Of a stretch of DNA of 64,000 nucleotides, positions 1-14,100 are shown one piece after another. The stretch covers positions 3,348,001 to 3,412,000 of the forward strand of contig NC_082613.1 of the NCBI RefSeq assembly GCF_030936135.1. The letters run 5' to 3'. Position 1 is the first letter of the stretch. Each line of letters begins with the position of its first letter. The position numbers and the translations under genes were made by a program. Source of the DNA: Gavia stellata (taxonomy: Eukaryota; Chordata; Aves; Gaviiformes; Gaviidae). The notes beneath the pieces were generated by a model. It did not search any database. It was given only the letters and a program-made list of their open reading frames with translations, and was not told where the DNA came from.

Positions 1-1643
1 ATAAAACCCCAGTTCCCGTTCCTGTGGCTGACGGTCATGCTGTGCTTTTGGGTTATTCCCGTGACTCTTCGCTGATGGAGCTCGCCCGTCCTGGTTCACA
101 TCGTGTCCCCAGCGCTGCTGCGGGGCCGTCGGATGGGGCAGCCTGGCTCAAGGCGATGCCCCCAGCATCTCCCTGCTCAGAAACACCCCCAAAAAACTGC
201 AGCCCGGGAGCACCGGTATTTCAGAGGTGTTCTGGTAGAGGGGAAAAGCTCTTTTTTAAAATCAAGTTGTACTTGTGGGAACTAAGGTTGCTTTTTCATG
301 TGTTTTTCAGGCCACCTGCCCTGGGGACAGTTACAAACAAACCCAGGGAAATTATTTTGAAGAAAGAAACGAAATAGAAAAGAAAAATCGAAGGAGAGCA
401 TTTCAAGCTGCCAGCAGGAGCTTGATGCCCTGGACTGCAACTCCCTGCCATTGCCCCCCCGTCCCTCCCATTTTTAATTACAAGCAGTCAAACTGTAAAG
501 ACCTTAATGGACATCTTAATTATTGCATTAAAGTTTGAAATGGAAAATTCCTCATTACGTGCCATGCAGTAGGTCACGGCTGCAATAAACGGTGATATTT
601 TGCTTGTTACGGCGCTGGGTGCCCTTTGCAGAACGGTGGTGTCTTTGGGGCATGTCCCAGCCCCGGGGAGCTGGCAGGCGGATGTTAGATCAGGTCTCTG
701 CTGCGAGAGCATCTGCTTGTGTTTTCAAGATGAAAGTATCAGCGAGAAAGGCTCTTTGCTAGTTCTTTTCTCCTCCAAATAGTGCTATTTTTCTCCTGTG
801 TTTTGCTTTCCATCTGCTTGAATGTGTTTATTGATTTAGTGTTATGCAAACTGCAATAAAACAGTATCCTTCCAATGCTCTAGAGCCAGCTATTGAATAT
901 GCCCCAAACAATTCAAATACAAACCGACCCATCAATTCCAACCCACAGCAGCAACACAGTGTACCTGTGATGAAGCAGCCTTTAAGCCCAGTCCCACTTT
1001 CCCAGTCCCTTTTGCACTGTACGTATCCCTGCTCGCTCAGGGCAGACTGGAAAGCTGGGATCCAGCCTGGCAGGCGGGGTAGCCCTGGGACCCGCACAAT
1101 TTAAGGAACGTGGCGGAGCTCGTTCTTTTCTCACCGGCTTTAGACAGTTGAAGGATACCATGCAGAAGAACAGGGCAGGGTTTAAGGTGGGTCTGTGGCT
1201 TCTTAGAGCTTTTCAGGTCAGAATAGCTCAAGTGTGTATGTCAGAGGTTGTCTGTACCTTTATAAGAGGAGCAAAAGGACAGGAAAAGTTGAGGATAACT
1301 TGCATTCTGCTAAATTATCTTAAGTAACATTTTCATAGCACAAAGTTTCATGTTTTATTTCTGAGCGCATTGAGGAGAAAATTAGTGGACTCTGCAGTCC
1401 TTAAAGATATTTTCTTGATTACGTGACCCTACAGCTGAGGTTTTAAAATTCCTTTAGTGGCTATTTCTCCTTTCAAAAGGTACTCCCAAACCTTTGCTTC
1501 CCCCCCGCCCCCATGGCAACAGTACAATTGCCAAAGGGGCACATGAGGAGGGAAAGCCAACACTGGGACACCCCGACACAGGCTCCGGCGGTGGGAGCCA
1601 CCAGCCAGGGCGGCTCCTCGGTGGGACCAGGCTCTGCTCGCTG
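1..1643. other. Intergenic DNA left of SLC17A9, no gene seen
   Basis: I see no exon chain, RNA gene or recognisable protein similarity. Short ORFs are unrelated in composition and have no partners in splice phase. In human the next gene in this direction is BHLHE23; no bHLH coding sequence is visible here. Confidence 0.6.
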
Positions 1644-2112
1644 CCCAGCTGTGCCAGCTGTGCCGGCTCTGCCAGCCAAACCATCCACACCAGCCATTAC
1701 CAGCCACACCATCCGGGCCAGCTGTGCCTGCTGTGCCATCCATGCCATCCGCGCAGGCTCTGCCAGCCAAACCATCCATGCCAGCCATAGCCATCCATGC
1801 CATCCACACCAGCTGTGCCTGCCGCGCCATCCATGCCATCCATGCCAGCTGTGCCGGCTTTGCCAGCCGAACCATCCGTGCCAACCATAGCCAGCCATGC
1901 CACCCATGCCAGCTGTGCCTGCCGTGCCATCTGTGCCATTCATGCCATCCATGGCAGCTGTGACAGCTCTGCCAGCCAAACCATCCATGCCAGCCATAGC
2001 CAGCCATGCCATCCGTGCCAGCTGTGCCTGCCGTGCCATCCATGCCATCCGTGCCATCCGTGTCAGCTGTGCCATCCGTGCCATCCATGCCAGCTGTGCC
2101 AGCTGTGCCAGG
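1644..2112. repeat. Minisatellite built of 9-bp modules (GCCATCCRT / GCCAGCTGT)
   Basis: About 50 tandem 9-bp modules of the forms GCCATCCAT, GCCATCCGT, GCCAGCTGT and GCCAGCCAT, with a few 1-bp slips. A longer block starting GCCAGCCRAACCATCC recurs at 1671, 1762, 1862 and 1971 (distances 91, 100, 109), so there is higher-order structure. Because 9 is a multiple of 3 and the modules lack stops in several frames, long Gly/Asp- or Pro/Ser-type ORFs appear on both strands; these are not genes. Confidence 0.92.
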
Positions 2113-5001
2113 GCCAGGCCCAGCAGTTCTCTCCGGCCAGGAGCTGCCACATCCCAAATCTAACAGCTCCCTCTGTTGGCATCTATTCGAAGCTCTCAGC
2201 GAGGACACAAAAAAGTTGGCAATGTAATTTTTTTCTTTAACATAATCTCCAGGCGGAAGGCGATCTGTCTGCAGGGGTAATACCCCCCCTAACCAAAGAC
2301 TTGTTTCATTTGTGTTATTACTCTGACAGCTGATACTGGCCCATGTCTCCTGATGCTGTAGTAACCACAGCTCTGCTGAAGATAGCTTTCCAGTCTTTTT
2401 TCCAAAATAAGTGGGAAGATGTAGCTGGATGTACTCCGAGGTCCGACGTATGAGTCTATGCAAGGTTGCTGTGAAAATCCGCTAGCCCAGCTATTCTCCC
2501 CGCACAGCCTCCCTGTCCTCTCTCACCAGCCCTAAGGCACTAATCACACTAAATATACTTGAGCTCTGTCTGTCCCTTACTGATCATGCAAATTAGCACC
2601 TCTGCATTCAAAGGAAGATCAGACAGTGTGCAAATGATTGCTGCCTTTATTTTTTCAGACAAAAACTCTCAGACAGCAAGCTTTGGCAAGGTTGCTTAAA
2701 CAAATAATAGTACAGCTATATAAAATGGTTTCAATACTTCGCCAAAGAGGTATGAACGTAATGAAACCTAAGCCTCAAATGTACTTCAAATATTTAACTT
2801 ATTAGCCAGTTTACAGAGACAGATAATCCAGACAACCCACCAAAGCGTTAGCTGGATTTACAGAGAAGGCACAGCCAGCAACGTTGGCTTTCCTTTGAAG
2901 ATCTCGGTTCCAGATTTCCCAGCTGGCAGAGCCAAGGGGTGGCCAAGCTGCCTGGTTCAAATGCGAGTGATTTAAACTCATCAACTCTCCTACAAGAAAT
3001 GGTGCAACCAGCAAAGAGAACCAGCATTCACTCCTTGTGCTCCTGACCTGCAATGCCGAACAGCCAGGGAAGATGTTAAAAAAATACAAAAAACCCACTT
3101 TTTTTTTTTCCTATGTCTCTATAGAAAAAGCCGTGCAAACAATCTGCTCAGACTGGATGAGGGACAAGGCTGGCAGAGATGTCTGCATGGCCTCAGGTCT
3201 CTTTGGCAAGCCTGGTTTGCCTTCGCTGTGTGTGCCCTCCCCATTTTACCCGCTGATTTTAAGAGGCTTCCCAGCAGCTCTCGTGTGTCCTGGCTCTGCA
3301 GCACCCCAGATACAGGGCTGTACCTATGGCAGCAACCAGCCTTTTAGGGAAAAAAGCACAGAAGGTGAAAAAAATACTCTCTTATCTCTCTGGCCCCTGG
3401 TCAGGCCACACTGATCCTCTATTCTCTTGCAAAGACATCAGGCAGTTGCATCTTTATCTCTTAATACCCCCAATAAGTAGCTCAGCTTAGTTTAGTGGCA
3501 TCCATTAGTGTCTCTGCAATTAAAAGGCTGTCAGTATTTCCACTATAAACCCAGCTATTCAGAAACTTAACATGGCTCCAACGTATCTTCCAAGAAGAAA
3601 TTTGGCCACAACAAAAGGAGAAGCAGAGGATAATTTAGTTTTTTTAAGGACAATGAATCTGAACCTATAGCTTTCCTGCACCGCGAGGTCCCTTGGGAAA
3701 TCTGGTCCCAAGTCTCAGCTGAAGTCTTTTGGTAAGCACTAGAGAAATCAAAGAGATCCTTCCAGGCTGCAAGCAAGGGGTGGGAGGAAAAGCAATGAAT
3801 TGCTTTAGTATGAAATGTCACATTTAAAATAGATCCTACAAAACCAGAAACTGGAGGCTGGTAAATCCTTCCCTTCTAGAAATACTGTGGGTTTTGGAGA
3901 GAGTACCACCCAAAATAAGCATGCAGAATCAGGCCTCACGTACATAAAATATAGAATTTGGTACTTAAATTTAAAAATATTTATAAATAACTTAAGACAT
4001 TCAGGCTCAGAGGCGTAAAGCATTTGGGAGTATAGATCCGTAGGACAGAACATGACCTGTTCTTCCTATACATTCACAGCACATGGCAAACCAGCTCCTG
4101 GGGGGTTCCTCGGCTCCACCTACACCGCGAGGTCAGCCCAGCTAAGCCTGAGCACGGGTGACTGCAGCTTTCCTCTGCTCTCACGTTGGAGGTGGTCTAC
4201 CTTGGCTCAGGGCTGGAGTAAAGCGACCCGGGAGAGGAGGGAGCCCTTGAGCAATGATGGGCTCAGCTGGTTTGAGCGATCCGCTCTGCAACCTCCTGGC
4301 TCAGCTCAAGCGCGGTGAAGGCAGTATTGATGCAACCTCACGCCCCTGGGTCCAGAGCAGACATCCAGCCAGAAGACATCCCCTGAAGGGAAGTCTTGAA
4401 TTCATCTCGCAACCCGTTCTCTTGTACACCTGGCTTGTACCTGTCGAACAGACTGCAAAACGAAGGCACGCGAGGGAGGGTTAAGGTCAGAGGTACATTC
4501 GTTTGGATGATTCCTTTCGTGTAGTTCAGACCACACGTGTCGTGTGGCAGCCCGAGAGCTGGCCACCCTCTCTGCGGTCACCGGGCAGCAGAGCGTGGAG
4601 GGACCTGCTCCCGGCACAGCGAAGCAGCTCCCCTCAGCGAGCGACCGCTCCAGGGCAGAGCATGCAAACCGCGGCTCCCTTCGGAGACAAGCCAGGTAAG
4701 CTGCTCTGCCCACGCAGATACTTGTCCACTAGACACGGACTGGGGCAAACCAGTCACACAGGACGTGTCCTCACTGGAGATGTTGAGCTGGATGGCTCTA
4801 TAGGCCATCAGCCATGCCCTGAGCAAAAAATAAACTCTGGATTTCTTTTCTCCCATGGGTTTCACTCAGACCCGTTATGTACTTGGTCTCAGTATTTTTT
4901 TTCCTGTTAAACACCTAAAAAATAAAAAACGTTCTTTGGCACTTGTGCGGCAACAGCACATAGACACTCTCCTGTCCTTCGGCTGCTTGTTGGACTCATC
5001 T
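2113..5001. other. 3' flank and UTR of SLC17A9
   Basis: No second gene is recognised. The sequence next to the stop at 5002 is the SLC17A9 3' UTR, of unknown length. Minus-strand poly(A) candidates are weak: TATAAA-type near 3979-3984 and AATAAA near 2646-2651. Confidence 0.55.
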
Positions 5002-5165
5002 CTAGAGGTCCATATATGCAGAGTCTGTGTCCACCCTCTGGGCCTCTCCAAACATGAGGAATGCACAGAGGCCGATGCTGTTAACAGCAGCCACCAGGTT
5101 GAAAACAGAAATCCAGGAGCCAGTCGTTTCAATCAGGTAGCCAGCCAAGTACACGCAAATGACAC
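5002..5165 (-). CDS. SLC17A9: SLC17A9 last coding exon with stop
   Basis: From acceptor gccccag it encodes VICVYLAGYLIETTGSW through EAQRVDTDSAYMDL and a TAG stop at 5004-5002. The C-terminal xDL and the QRVD motif match human. The 3' UTR continues towards lower coordinates with an unresolved end. Confidence 0.97.
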
Positions 5166-8100
5166 CTGGGGCAGGAGGGAAGAGAAAGAAATGCAAAGGC
5201 TCTGGGGCCAGATCCTGCCCGCCTGCGAGGAGAGGACTCCCAGGAAAGGATGAGCCGCAGGAGGGTACCTTACCTAGGAGGGCTCCACCTGTATTCCCAA
5301 CACCTGTAGAGAAAAGAAAGATATTGCATATTCAAAACCCGCAGCCGTGCGTGGCTTCACCCGGGCTCCCACCGGACCCCTGTCTGCGTGCACAGCTAAA
5401 CGCCTTGCTGATGGCTGGGACAAACGACGCTCAGCCTCATCCCCACCCCTCGGCGCAGGTCAGCATTTGGCAGATTGAAAGGCGTGCTCCGGCAGTCACC
5501 TGCGCCCAGCAACGGCAGGTATATCACGGAAGGACGCTGAGGCTACGAATACGGAGATGTTGCACAGAGCTACTCCTGCTGAAACCTTAATGCTGACGAC
5601 TGTGTCCCCCCTCCCGCACGCACCGCCTCTCCAGCGCAACCGAAACCCCGCAGGAATCCTTACCGAAGAGTAAGCCGGCGCACGAGGGGGCCAGATCCTG
5701 CACGTTTACTGAAATGCCACTAGTGAGAAACAGAGGGGAAAACGGCTGTTTTAACAGAGCGCGCCTGCTTTTTCGTCATTTACACGGAGTTTAGTTTGTC
5801 GAACAAAAGGAAGGGATCCTAGACAATAAATGGCACTGTCAGAACAGAGGAAAGATGCTGAGAGTGAAGGAGCACAGGAGAGTACTAGGAGGAAAAGGAT
5901 TCAACTCAAAGCATTCAGAGCGGCCAAAATGCAATTCCCCTCCTGCTTCATCTCCCTAATACCTGCCTGGTCCCACATGCCCCCCAGTATGCCAAGCCCT
6001 TCCCCACACTAGAGGTTTGCTGGATCAATTCCAACCCAGCGGGCACTGAACTCCACCGGCCTCGCAGGGACCAGCACACGACGCTCAGACAAGTGCCAGT
6101 TCTTGCTCTGACAGTCACGACGGAGGCAGCCTCCTCTGAGACCCCCAAATGCCACGGGTGGGATAGGAGCTAAGGGCCACAGCTACTGTCGTTATCACAG
6201 TCGTTACCTGTGGTTAAAGGTCTGAAGTCCAACAGAGGCGGAGGCGAACACTATCGCTTTGCAAAAACTGGAGGTCTGGCCCAGGCACAAAGCAAAAATG
6301 CTTGAGACACCGGAGCCAATGACCTGGAAGAAAGGGGAAATTAAATACCACAGCACATTTTCTGTAAGGAAGAAAGCAACTCGTTTCACGGACAAACTGT
6401 TCCCTTTACAATGGCAAGAGCTCGTATGCACCAGGTGCTTCTCAAGCCTTTTTTTTCCCCTGTGCCCTGCCTTTCTGTGTCAGAGGTCTGTCCAGAGGGA
6501 TGCGATGCTGCAGAGCAGAGAGGATACGGCATTTCTATTTCTGCTCATCCTTGTATTCCTGTTTCCTAGTATCTAAGGGGTCACTTGGAGTGACAGCGTG
6601 TAGCTGGCCTTTCCCTGTGGAAGAAAACCTCTTTGGAGCACTCGCAAATCTCTGTGCTCAACGTTACCCTTGGCCCACGCTCCGTTCCTCAGTCAGGGTT
6701 TTCCTCTGCGTTTCATTTCCCATGTGCACTGACCACCAGGCTATCTACAAAGCCTCAAATCCTTTCCTCTTTCCACCTATAACCACCGGCCCAGCTCCAT
6801 AAGAGGTCTCATCTGCCATGCAAGCAGAGGTCAGCCAGTAGCTTAAGTGTCACTCCCATGGCTTCAGCTCTCTTACCTGCATGAACTTACGAATGGTGAT
6901 GGTTTTGTACCCTGGAAGAGAAAGGAGAGTTGCAGTTAAGCACAGCTCACCGGGTCTCCTCGTTCTCCAGCCAGGAGACCACAGGATAAGTGGATTTCAG
7001 ATGGCCAGATTTCATCTCCAGGTGGATATTGCGACTGAGATCAAAGGCAGCCCCAAACACATGGATGGGATTTGGACCCTGCAGTATTTATCCTGCTTTT
7101 ATATCAGAACCTCACGTTGTCTATTTGCTGGGTCTTCTCCTATCAACAAGCCCACCTCCTCCCACCCAGATCCTCTTTCCACATCACATAAAATAAGAGC
7201 TGAGGAAAAGCCAAAAGAGCTCTTACCCTGGTTGATTAAATGATCAGACAGAAATCCGCTGAACAAACTTGTTGGAATTGCAACCAGCCAGGGGACTACA
7301 TTAAACACCCAACCCTGAAAGGGAGCAAAGAAGTCAGGTGAGGTTTGTTGTCAGAGCCGAGTTTGTTTGCAAATATTTTATTTCATAGTCTGTGATGTCT
7401 GTAGAAAGGAAAAAAAATGAAGTGATCAAGACCTCTTGCAGGATCGCTACCCGCTTCGCACAGCAAGCTCTCAGCTACACCCTGCACCACTCCAAAGTCT
7501 GGCAGGCGCATCACGGGGCTGCAGCATTTGTAGGTTTGTTGTCTTTCCTTCTGTCCCAGTGACCCTGCATCCAGTGGGGAGGCAGAAAGCTCCGTCTGCT
7601 CTGGGAAAGAGGGATTAAACGTGGCAAAGTTTACTGTTCAGCAAGGTGATGTGGCAGAGAGCCACAGAGCCCTGGAAAGCAAGCTGTAGATTTTACTCTG
7701 CCCCGTGGGTCATCAGTAAAGCTGTCGGCAAAATTTCCGACATCGGCTTCAACCTCATTAGCAGCGTTACTGTGAGGCTGAGGGAACACAGCTGGATTTT
7801 TTAATGCCAGGATTAGGTAACATTACGGGTAGCAACATACTTTGGTCTATTTTCAATTAAGCGAGCTTGCTACAGTTGTAATCACAGATGATTACTGGTC
7901 ATCTGGATTACAGCTGCTCAGAGGCATTTTGGTGCCTAGATCCCACGAGGAGTTGAAATCAGTGCGGGCTGGGCTGGGCTTCATCTCAGCTGGTTGGACC
8001 TGCCCATCCATCCATCGTCCCCCGCATCTCCCCCTTCGCTCAGAGCCCGTCACCCCATGGAGGCATCCCTCCCTTCCTCGCCTGGCTTCAGGATGCGCGG

Positions 8101-11100
8101 GAGGGCTGAATAATCTTGGGTTTGAATAATCCTGTTTCAGCTGCTCCCGGAAATCGTACCAGGGCCCGTCTGCATGTTTCAGTGCCTTTCAAACTTTGGA
8201 CCTTGGTCACTTTTGAAAACGTTACCCCATAGGGCTTGTGGGGTAATATCTCTGGTGTCTGTTAACATTAGTTGGGGTTGCTCAGCAAGTCAATCCCAAC
8301 ACACCCAACCACCCATGTCTCATCCCTACAGCCCATCGCTCTGAGCAGCGTGAGCCAAAACCCTCCGTCACCCCCACGCGGGTGGGCTGCGGGCAGCTCC
8401 TCAGGCAGCTCACCTGCAGAAAGGGACTTTGACCAGTAGGTGACACAGGTTTCCCACATTAAGGATTATCGTCCATCCTTTAACATCAAGCGTCCTCAAG
8501 CCCCATTTTATTAAAATGTACGAAGCAATTATCAGATTCAGGAATGCTATATAGAGCGTCTTACATAAGGGCACCATGATATAATGCGTAACAGATGGTA
8601 AATTACTGCCGCACAAGCATATTACTCGAGGTGCGCAGATCTTGTCACAACAATATGTTCGCTGGTTTAATACATGATTTTAATATAAATATCAAGTATG
8701 CCATAAAGCACCTTACACGTGTAATATGAAAAGGCATTTGTAACCAGCTCTGGAAATTATAAAAACCGAACAGAGCCATTGTGGAAAAGATTGTCTGAGT
8801 CTCTGAGAACGAGAAGATCAAAATACCAGCTCTCAGCCCAGATGAGTATTGCCTAGGTTTCTGAAAAATGGGAACATCATTTGTGCTAAGGAGAGGCAAG
8901 CTTTTATAGTGTTTTTGCAATACACATTATTAATGGTAATTATCATTTTCGCAGGCAGGTCTGAGCTGTACAATGTCAGTACAGTTAAAAACCCCAGGAA
9001 AACCCAGGAGTGAATGGGTTGATGGTCATTTGCAACAGCATAACGTCATGAGCTCTGTGCCGTTTGAAAACCACCCTTCCCTCAGAAGAAAAGCGGTCTA
9101 AAAACCAAATATAACCCTCTCTCCCCTGCCTGGAAGGTGCCCCAGCTCTGCCTCACTTCAGCATCTAGGCTCTGCCTACCTGGAGGGAGGATGCTTTTGT
9201 GCATCTCCAATGTATGCGCAGGGGGGTAACGGCTCCTAATCCTGCAGGGAAGCCTCCCACCTCCTCCTGCCTCCCAGCCTGCTCTCACCAAGTCCCTCTG
9301 CCATCATCTTCCTCCCTAACCAAGCCTTTTTGGCCGGCACCCAGCACGACCTCATTTGCACGGAGTCTGGCAATGCCTGTGTCTCAGAGACAACTTACCT
9401 TTGACTCGGGGAAAGTTTCCTTAAAGAAAGTTGGCAGCCAGGAGAGGAGAGTGAAAAACGTGCTGGCCGTGGAAAGCTGAGCGATGATGACAGCCCTGAA
9501 AATACACAGCGGGGAGGAAATAATCAGGAGTGACAGGTCACACTGGGTGGGAAACAGGCACTCGAGCAACCCAATATTCCAGTTCCTGGCCTATAAATAA
9601 ATCCCTCACAGCGCTGCAATTGCTTCCTGAGATTTTTTGATAGATAACTACTCCTTTTGGCTTGCCACTCGCAGCACCTCTCGTTCCTCCGCTGCCCTCG
9701 CCGCACAGCGCCCGGGCGGGCGCCCGACGTCAGCCCCTGGGTTCAGGCGAGGTTAATTGCAGCGGCAATTGTGCGAGTGCATTTCCCACCAGTCCCTTTG
9801 CGAGAGCTCCAAGTCCTGCTCCAAGAGGTGTTGTTTGGAGTTTTCTAGGGATTTGTTATCAGCAGATGCTCCATGGTTATTCAAGGCAGGAATGGGCTTG
9901 CTGCCCTGCAGCCCCATCGCCCTCCTCCCCGTCTTTAAAGGGCACTTGGGAACATGCTTGGATGAGATTCAGTACCAAATGCAGCATCTCCAAGAAAAAA
10001 TGGCTATTAAAAAGATGTTTTGCCAGCAATGAGAACGCAGCCTGTGCCACCCAGTGCCCCTGAGCAGCACTTCTTAGGAGCCCATTACATGCAGCATTTC
10101 TAACAAGACCGGTGGAGAATATCCCTCCGGAGGAGCACACAACCCACACAGGGAACGAAGTGTGAAGGAGGAAGCTTTGCCAGTAATATTCAAACCTGAA
10201 ATTCCTCCAGACAGAACATAAACCACCTTTACCCTTTTAGTTTATACCAAAGGGATTAGAAAACCTGGTAATATTTCTCAAATACATAAATAAGTGGACA
10301 AAATACACGTAGGCAGAAGAAATAAGCACAGAGAGGAGCAAAAGCCCTTGGAAGGAGGGTGCTCCCCAGCCCCGCCAGCGCTCGAGGCCACCGCAGCTGC
10401 CTACCATATCGGTGCCTTCTTAAACAGCTGCTTCCAGGGAACTTTGGTCTGCTTGGATATCGAGAGGCCTCTCATTAAATAATCTATGGGGAAGATGAGT
10501 TCTGCAGGGAAGAAAACATACAAAGGAAAGCTCTGATCAGTAATTTTCTGTGCAGCTGGAGGGAGCCTTGGGAGACAGCTATACAACTACCTTTAATCTC
10601 TTTCTAGCTCTTTTTTTTGACAATATCAGCATTGGATGCTCATGAAAACACCTTTTTCTGTTGACCAAAATTTTTCCACTGCATCCACACACTTCCCCAT
10701 CCAGCCACCTTCACCCATTTGTTATGTCTCTTGCTATAATTAAACAGAAATATCCTTGGGCAAGGACCAGGTTTGGATTTTGTGCAGCACCAGGCACACA
10801 CCAGGCTCCTGATGGGCTGAGCTCCTACACGCCACACTCACACTAATAATGCTGTAGCCAGGTGTAAGGGTTTGCCCATGTGTGGAATTACTCCCAGACA
10901 GTTATTTGGGAAGAGATATTCCGGATTAACTGGTTTTTAAAAGCTTTATGTGTAGAAGCTCTTAGTTTGGAATAAGTATCTTGCCCTGCTTTAGCTTAAT
11001 CCACTTTGAAGATCATGCCCTGTTTGGTGTTTTCACTGATGCTTAAGAGTACCAAGGAGCCAGATCAGGCTCTCGACAGCAATATAATCCAGCGTGGGAC

Positions 11101-14100
11101 TTGAAATAGAAAACCAGCAGTGCAAGAGCTCAAAACTTCATTTCTGGGTTTAGCATCTTGGGTGAGACACAGCGTGTCTTATAGAAGACATTCGAACAAA
11201 AGGTCTTTGTGTAGAACCAGGCGTGATGTTGGAAACACAGGGGATTTGCAGAAGATAACGGGGAGGTACCACTCGGGTCCCGCAGCCTCGGCAGCGCCGG
11301 CAGCCCGAGGGATGCAGGCGGCTGGGCTTACCTTTCTCACTCAGGAGGTACTTGCAGGTGCAGTAAACCCACAGCAAAGTGAGCAAACCGGAGAAGTAGA
11401 AAACGCTCTCCCAGCCATACCAGTCCAGGAGGAGAGATCCCGCACCGCCGATCACCAGCGTCCTGCAAGGGAAACCACACCGAATTACAGGTCGGCGAAA
11501 GAGCTGGCTGACAGCGTTCGGACTGCGCGCATCAAGGGGAGATGCTTCCTGGGGCGGATGCTGCGGGTCACTAAATGCATTCAAAGAGCCGTCAGCCGCT
11601 GTGTGTGCAGGCACTGCCCGCCTGCCCGGTCACCCCGGGACGCTGCGACCTGCCCTGTCCCCTGCGTGGCACCTCGGGGTCCTCAGCTGGGGAGGAGAAA
11701 CTGCTAAGGGACCTGACGCTCGCCTGCCCCGCACCGAAACGTGCTCGTCGGGGAAAGAAAATGAGATCGCTGGCGTGCAGAAAGTATCTCAGAATGTATA
11801 AATCAGCAAAAGAAATGAGTACACTGGAGAACTAAGTGATTAAACGCAGTAATATTTCTATTTGGCTTTCAAGCAACCCTTCCATTTAGAAAGGAAATTC
11901 TCATGGAGATTAGCAGAGGTGGGGAAGTTATATTATCCCCATCTATCAGAGAGGACAGGTGACCCGTCTCAGGCTGTCCCGTGCTTTTCCTACTGAGTCA
12001 GGCTGTTTCCCCTAGTAATTAGATGTCGCAAACACTCTTCAAAGCTGGCTTGAAAAGAAGGGAAAAAAATACATAAATCCTTGACGTGCACGACAGCAAC
12101 TGCCTGAGGCTTCCTCAGCTGCAGCCGGTATCCTCAAGGACCCAGGAATCCACATGTACTTTGGGCTGCGAGCTTTGCCTCCAACTATTTAATGGCATTT
12201 CATCACGTACGATGTCCAGAGACTGTCACTGGCGGCTCAAAGCCCTTTGAACTTACCCAAACTGCGAGCCGGTCCCCACTGTGCTGTAGGTGAAGGCTCG
12301 CTCGCTCTCCCGGACCTTCTGGGACAGCAGGCTGGCCAGGGACGGGAAATACACCCCTGGAGCAACGGGAGCAGGGCAGGGAGCCGTCAGGCTCCTGTGC
12401 CCTCGGGAGCAAATCAAAAGCAAATTTAAGAGATCCAGCAGGAGCTAAACACCGAGACAAAGCAACAAAACCTTTGGAGAATTCAAAACAGGGATATAAA
12501 ACAAAATAAGTGAATCCATCACCACGAAAGGTTTGTTTGTGCCTTCTCCGTAATCCCGTTTTGTCATCACTGCTGCTGCCGTAAATCCATCAGTGCCCAC
12601 GCACTTATCCCAGTGATTCCCCAGTGCTGCAGCTCGGCAAGAAGGAAGGAAAATCATCTCAAATTATCGAAAAGTTTTGGCAAGGATCAATTTTCCCCAA
12701 GGGCTTTGAAGAGTTTTAAAACGTGGCAAATCAAAGAGGAACAGTGATGATTTCAGAAACCAGCAGCCCTTGTCCGGCAGAGAGATTCCTGCGGGGGATG
12801 ATGTGCCAGTGACTTTCTCTAGAAATGTCACTTTTTATTCCTGTGGAAGTTCTGGGCGTGGAGGCAGTTTTGAGGCAGAGGATTGCTCGAACGCGCAGGA
12901 GAAGGGTTCATGCACTGCAAACCACACGACTTGCATCTGAATTTGCGGCCCCCCTGCAAGGAAGCCCCTGGGCAGACAGACACACCGACACACTCAGGAC
13001 AGGGGTCTCACCTTGCAGCAGCCCCATGAGGAACCTGGAGGAGGTCATAAAAACGAGATGGGCAGAAGTGACGTGGGTGAGCAGCGGGGTGAGGACCGTG
13101 AGGAACCCCCAGGCTGATGCTGAGAGGAGGAGGACTTTCTCACCTCCTATTCTGGAAGACGGAAAACATGTTATCACAAACGAGGGGAGGGCGAAAGGGC
13201 AAAGCCCCCCAGTCAAGACTCAGGTGTTCTTCCCAGTTTAGCCTGTTTTTAAGAGCAACCTTTCAGTCAAACCTGTTCTTCTCTTACAAACGCCTTTAGC
13301 CCTCTGGGGAGGAGCTCTGACCTCCTCCCTTCCCACCTCCCGCTCCCCCGGAGCAGGCAGCGAGCAGCTGGCCACCGGCATTGCTCTCACCAGGACACCG
13401 GCCGCCGGCGCTGCCCGTCCAACCCCAGCACCCGCCAACCCCAGAGGCACCACCGCACTGATGCACGCCAGTCTCTGGCGGACGGGAAGCCCAAGCTGCT
13501 GTCACCGTTCTGCTTTTCTTAACCAGTGACGGGGTTTTCTCTTCCATCTGCTCTTCTGCATCAGCTCTGCCTGTTAACATTCGTTTTTTTGCAGGCATTT
13601 GCTTGCAAACTATTAAGGAACATAATTAAATGGCATAGTGCACTGCATGGATAATGTGCTCCTTCCAGGCATGTGTTCCTCACAACAGATTTCACAGGAA
13701 AGCCCTCCTCACTAAGAATAGGGTGGCTGGGGAAAGGAACTCGAGCAGGTAATTACTTAGATCTTTCCTTATGGCTAACTGGGGAAGCTGTTTTTTAATT
13801 TATATGATAAAATGGAGACACTTGGTTTTCCCAAACATGATGTAAACTGTGATGGGGGCTTGCTTGTGAAAAGATTGCATGAGAATATAGGGTGGAAAAA
13901 CTGGAGGTGCTGAACTGAAAACGAAGATAGACTATGCAGATCGAATAGAAAAAAAGCCGTATTCCTTGCAAAAAGGAAATATTTTCTTCTTGTGGTTAGT
14001 GATTGCAGCTCTAAACCCTTCCAAATGGCTGTCCGGCACTGCTGGGATTAAACTGTTTGTTAATGGATAAATAACACTCCCAGTGAGCAGCAGCTATGAA

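Noticed and set aside
1429-2463. 344-codon minus-strand ORF rich in Gly, Asp and Trp, and partner ORFs on the plus strand, looking collagen-like
   Set aside because: They are produced by the 9-bp minisatellite, whose period keeps several frames open on both strands. No splice signals, start context or protein family support them.
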